Virus record (IMG/VR): IMGVR_UViG_3300032213_001078
Location: 1 to 61,714 of that record
DNA: 61,714 bases
Strand: one strand, 5' to 3'
Source: a virus
A model generated the notes under the pieces. It was not told the origin of the DNA and made no database searches. It saw only the letters and a program-made list of their open reading frames with translations. The translations under genes and the position numbers were made by a program. Shown in pieces: positions 58,359-61,714 of the stretch. Position 1 is the first letter of the stretch; the number at the start of each line of letters is the position of its first letter.

Positions 58359-60281
58359 ATGGCAGAAAACAAACAAGATAATATATTCTCGGCGTTAAGG
58401 AGACTTTTCTCTACAGACGTTATCATTAGAGACTCTGGTGGTAAGAATTTACAAGTGATAGATACAGAACACATTCAGTCTTCTGGTGTGATTCAAACTA
58501 ACTCGCTAATCGATAGATTCCACAAAGTATACACTACGTCTACAGCGTATGGTGTTAACTTAAATTTAGCTCAGAACTATCAATCAGCTCGTGTACAAAT
58601 TTATGCAGACTACGATGCAATGGATACAGACGCTATCATTGCTTCTGCGTTAGATATTATTGCAGATGAGTGTACGCTAAAGAACGATCAAGGTCAAGTA
58701 TTACACATTACTTCTGCAGACGAAAACATTCAAAATTTATTAGAAAACTTATTCTACTCTGTAATGAACATAGAATTTAACCTATGGTCATGGATTAGAA
58801 ATATGTGTAAGTACGGTGACTTCTATTTAAAATTAGAGATTGCAGAAAAGTTTGGAGTTTACAACGTAATTCCATTCTCTGCTTACAATATTGTTAGACA
58901 AGAAGGTTTTAATCCTAAGAATCCAAACGAAGTGCGATTCAAATATGATCCTAACGCAGCGATCAGTTCCATTTCAGGATTTACTTCAGCATACAATAAT
59001 CAAGACCCAGGAATTTGGTTTGATTTGTACGAAATGGCTCACTTTAGATTTATTGGAGACGTAAACTATTTACCTTACGGTAGATCTTATTTGGAACCTG
59101 CAAGAAAGCTATTTAAGCAATACACTTTAATCGAAGATGCAATGTTGATTCATAGAATTACTCGTGCCCCAGAAAGAAGAACATTCTACGTTAACGTGGG
59201 AGCCATCCCACCAAACGAGGTTGAAAACTATATTCAACGTATGATCGGTAAGATGAAGAAAACTCCACTTATCGATAGTCAGACTGGTCAATATAACATG
59301 AAGTTTAACCAACAAAACTTATTGGAAGACTTCTTTATCCCAGTTAGAGGTAACGATCAATCTACTAGAATTGATACTGCAAAAGGTCTTGAGTACAACG
59401 CTATCGAAGACGTTCAATACTTTAGAGAGAAATTATTTGCAGCGTTAAAGATTCCTAAAGCATTCATGGGATACGAAAAGGACTTAACTGGTAAAGCAAC
59501 TTTAGCTGCTGAAGATATTCGTTTCGCTAGAACAATTGAAAGAATCCAAAGAATCATTGTATCTGAATTGAAGAAAGTGGCATTGGTTCACTTGTACGCT
59601 CACGGCTATACTAACGAATCAATCACCAACTTTGATATTCAGTTAACTAATCCTTCTATCATATACGAGCAAGAGAGAATTGCTATGATGAAAGAGAAGA
59701 TTGACCTTGCTAATCAAGCGGTTGAGAACTCTTCTTTACCAAGAGATTATATTTGGAAGAACGTATTTAATATCTCTGAAGACGAATTTGATGAATTAGA
59801 CGACCTTATTGTAGAAGATCAAAAACGCAAGTTTAGATACAAGCAAATCGCAGAAGAAGGAAATGATCCAGCAGAAACAGGCCAAGCATTTGGTACTCCA
59901 CATCAGATAGCAAGCTTATACGGTGGAAAAGGTGATGGTACATTAGATGTGCCTAGAGGCTATGACGAGACCAATCCAAAAGAGCCGATGAAAGTTCCTG
60001 GAAGACCTCAAAAGTACAAATCAATATACGGAACTGACGAATCTCCATTTGGAAGATCTGGAGTTTACGATATGAATAACCAAAACGCTGAGACCAAAGA
60101 AGACAAGGTTGGCGTTACTTTTAAAGGCGGAGCTTTGAATATGGAAAACACTATGGCTATCTATTTACAGAACAAAAACTCAATTGAAAAGATGTTTGAG
60201 AAGCAAAATGCTAGAAAGACTCAACTTTTTGAACAATCAAGCCTATTAAGCGAAGACAACATCATTGACAATCTAGATTAG
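58359..60281 (+). CDS. Portal protein, gp20-like (640 aa)
   Basis: Fits T4-like portals: DMDTDAIIASALDIIADECT-like text near residue 90 (YDAMDTDAIIASALDIIADE), GVYNVIPFSAYNIVRQEGFN, MAHFRFIGDVNYLPYGRSYL, EPARKLFKQYTLIEDAMLIH and RITRAPERRTFYVNVGAIPP, which is the strongest block. Near 415: EKDLTGKATLAAEDIRFART. Length 640 is longer than T4 gp20 (524) because of a C-terminal acidic extension (about 480-640). It starts nine bases after the terminase stop. Confidence 0.93.
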   Translation: MAENKQDNIFSALRRLFSTDVIIRDSGGKNLQVIDTEHIQSSGVIQTNSLIDRFHKVYTTSTAYGVNLNLAQNYQSARVQIYADYDAMDTDAIIASALDIIADECTLKNDQGQVLHITSADENIQNLLENLFYSVMNIEFNLWSWIRNMCKYGDFYLKLEIAEKFGVYNVIPFSAYNIVRQEGFNPKNPNEVRFKYDPNAAISSISGFTSAYNNQDPGIWFDLYEMAHFRFIGDVNYLPYGRSYLEPARKLFKQYTLIEDAMLIHRITRAPERRTFYVNVGAIPPNEVENYIQRMIGKMKKTPLIDSQTGQYNMKFNQQNLLEDFFIPVRGNDQSTRIDTAKGLEYNAIEDVQYFREKLFAALKIPKAFMGYEKDLTGKATLAAEDIRFARTIERIQRIIVSELKKVALVHLYAHGYTNESITNFDIQLTNPSIIYEQERIAMMKEKIDLANQAVENSSLPRDYIWKNVFNISEDEFDELDDLIVEDQKRKFRYKQIAEEGNDPAETGQAFGTPHQIASLYGGKGDGTLDVPRGYDETNPKEPMKVPGRPQKYKSIYGTDESPFGRSGVYDMNNQNAETKEDKVGVTFKGGALNMENTMAIYLQNKNSIEKMFEKQNARKTQLFEQSSLLSEDNIIDNLD

Positions 60282-60290
60282 AATATTTAG

Positions 60291-60300
60291 ATATTTATTA
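60291..60300 (+). promoter_or_regulatory. ATATTTATTA element
   Basis: Lies 21 bases before the start of the 284-residue head-cluster gene, in the short gap after the portal gene. Confidence 0.45.
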
Positions 60301-60321
60301 GCAAGCCTATCCAAAATAGCT

Positions 60322-61176
60322 ATGGGAATTAAACATTCGAAATATCGTAACACCGGTATTTTATTTGAACTTTTAGTAAGACAAACAACTTCAGACCTTT
60401 TGAACAATCAGGACTCTAAAGCTGTTAAAATACTTAAAAAGCACTTTACCAACACAGAATTGGGAAAAGAGTACAGTTTGTACAGCGCTTTCGTAACCAG
60501 TCCAAAACTTTCAGAAGCTAGGGCCGAGATTCTTATTTCAACCATTTTAGAACAGTATAAGAAATTAAGCCACGAAACACTCAGCCAAGCCAAGTATAAC
60601 CTAATCAAAGAAATTAAGAAAAACTATAACCTAGAAGATTTTTTTAAAGCCAAGATAGAGAATTACAAGCCTTACGCTTCTGTTTATACAATATTCGAAT
60701 CTCAAAATAGTTCAAATTCCGACACCAAACAGATCATTCTAAACAAGATCAATCTTTTGGAGCACATTACTCAAGACTCTATTAAGGACATGCAAGCTCC
60801 TCAATCAATGGTTCAAGAGTTAATGAACGAAGACAAAGAGATCAGACTTTTGACATACAAATTATTGGTTGAAAAATTCAATAAGAAATACCAAGGCCTT
60901 TCAGAAAGACAAAAAGCCATTTTAAAAGAATACGTTTCTAGCATATCAGACTCAGCTAACTTAAGAAAATTCTTAAACGCTAAGTTAAAAGAGATCAAAC
61001 AAGAACTTATCGAGCAAACTGAAAAAGTAGAAGATAAAGTTACCAAGATCAAAGCAGAAGAGGTAGTTAAATTCATAAAGCCTTTAAAAGAGGGCATCGC
61101 TATTAAAGACGAAACAATTACTGGAATTTTACAATATTGTGAATTAATTGATGAGCTAAAAAGAGTGTCTAAATAA
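60322..61176 (+). CDS. Conserved head-cluster protein (284 aa)
   Basis: The N-terminus MGIKHSKYRNTGILFELLVR and QTTSDLLNNQDSKAVKILKK is a block I recall from T4-like marine phages directly after the portal gene. The protein is helical and Lys/Glu-rich, as expected for a prohead core (scaffold) or related assembly factor. No catalytic motif is visible. It is coupled to the next gene by TAATG. Confidence 0.68.
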   Translation: MGIKHSKYRNTGILFELLVRQTTSDLLNNQDSKAVKILKKHFTNTELGKEYSLYSAFVTSPKLSEARAEILISTILEQYKKLSHETLSQAKYNLIKEIKKNYNLEDFFKAKIENYKPYASVYTIFESQNSSNSDTKQIILNKINLLEHITQDSIKDMQAPQSMVQELMNEDKEIRLLTYKLLVEKFNKKYQGLSERQKAILKEYVSSISDSANLRKFLNAKLKEIKQELIEQTEKVEDKVTKIKAEEVVKFIKPLKEGIAIKDETITGILQYCELIDELKRVSK

Positions 61177-61714
61177 TGAAGAAACCTTTCGATAATCAAT
61201 TCGCAACACAAAGATTACTATCAGAGGAAAGTGCAACAGGCGGTGGAGTTTCTAACGGAGCTACATTTACGCCCGGCACTGGAGAACAATATGCAACTAC
61301 GAAAGCTTTCAAAAAGAAGAAAAACGAAGTAAAAGACGTAGAACCAAAATTAGCCGCAGGAAAAGCAGAAATATACCCTCAAAAAAAATGGGGTTGGAAA
61401 GCTGCACCATCTATTCCAAACAGACCATCTAAAGGAGGATTCCAATACAAGCAAATGTTTGAAGAAATGGAAGAGGGAGTTTTACAACCAGTAAATCTGG
61501 ACAAAGATTCTCTATCTCCAATGGAATATCAACAAGCTCACAAATACGAAAAGTTTGATCCAGCACAATGGGATTTTGACGATGTGTCTAAAAGATACAT
61601 TAAAAGAAAATCAGAAACAGATATAGTAAAGGCAAACGAAGAAACTGAAAAGCCTTTCTACGTTAAAGTTTCTGTTAGAGATGCAAAAAGAGCTTTGGAT
61701 GTACTTAGAGACAA
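61176..61714 (+). CDS. Head-cluster protein, 3' end outside window (at least 179 aa)
   Basis: ATG at 61176 overlaps the previous stop and the frame is open to the end of the window. The N-terminus FDNQFATQRLLSEESATGGG continues to GVSNGATFTPGTGEQYAT, and the rest shows GWKAAPSIPNRPSKGGFQYK and VSVRDAKRALDVLRD. The R-L-L-S-E site resembles head-protease sites. In other T4-like phages the prohead protease, scaffold and capsid genes follow, so this is probably a minor head protein. Its end is not visible. Confidence 0.62.
   Translation, partial: MKKPFDNQFATQRLLSEESATGGGVSNGATFTPGTGEQYATTKAFKKKKNEVKDVEPKLAAGKAEIYPQKKWGWKAAPSIPNRPSKGGFQYKQMFEEMEEGVLQPVNLDKDSLSPMEYQQAHKYEKFDPAQWDFDDVSKRYIKRKSETDIVKANEETEKPFYVKVSVRDAKRALDVLRD

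Noticed and set aside
1-61714. Prophage integration genes or attachment sites
   Set aside because: No integrase, excisionase or phage repressor module is visible; gene content is that of a virulent T4-like phage.

Overview
This window is a segment of a large tailed-phage genome of the T4-like myovirus type. It carries a gp17-like terminase large subunit, a gp20-like portal, gp6- and gp25-like baseplate wedge proteins, a gp55-like late sigma factor and a fused gp47/gp46 (SbcD/SbcC) recombination nuclease. The sequence is AT-rich. Start codons lack Shine-Dalgarno sites and often follow an A-rich leader ending AAAAGTT-ATG, and a perfect Bacteroidota-type -7 element (TATATTTG) lies before one operon. 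A Bacteroidota host, probably aquatic, is therefore my best guess, but this is inference. No tail sheath, tail tube, capsid, DNA polymerase or tRNA gene is visible. The window starts inside one gene and ends inside another.

Layout. (1) 1-8767, plus strand: small, tightly packed accessory genes, mostly unknown, with an HNH nuclease, a small HTH protein, a DUF932 protein, two DUF1737-like proteins, a T5orf172 (GIY-YIG-like) protein and an acidic 386-residue protein. Three GC-rich or repeat-bearing intergenic regions interrupt them. (2) 8860-12302, plus strand: a compact four-gene operon with an MBD4-like helix-hairpin-helix DNA glycosylase, two large uncharacterised Trp/His-rich proteins and a PD-(D/E)XK-like protein. 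It is a candidate DNA-base modification or base-exchange system. (3) 42598-12380, minus strand: small regulatory genes, the late sigma factor, baseplate and tail proteins, then three proteins with long mucin-like Ser/Thr/Pro hexapeptide repeats interleaved with two GT60-type glycosyltransferases, a carbamoyltransferase and a 1030-residue protein with two methyltransferase and two glycosyltransferase-like domains. (4) 42739-61714, plus strand: DNA primase, fused SbcD-SbcC, a long run of probable internal-head proteins, a GH19 endolysin, a spanin-like protein, terminase and portal.

Two systems stand out. First, the phage appears to encode its own mucin-type O-glycosylation of tail fibres: GT60 enzymes are known to put GlcNAc on Ser/Thr/hydroxyproline of mucin-like or Skp1 substrates, and here they sit between three mucin-like structural genes. 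Second, at least five proteins start with a short helix of pattern (I/L)KLxD(I/L)LxE, resembling T4 capsid-targeting sequences with a gp21-type (L/I)-x-E cleavage site. The same or similar motifs recur inside larger neighbours exactly at domain boundaries. This suggests polyproteins packaged in the prohead, cut by the head protease and delivered with the DNA. The cargo would include nucleotidyltransferase, ligase-like, zinc-peptidase, ParB-like and nuclease-like domains.

A recurring ATATTTAT(T/A) element just upstream of many structural genes on both strands is a candidate signal of the late (gp55-like) transcription programme. All assignments come from reading the sequence and remembered family motifs; no database search was run.
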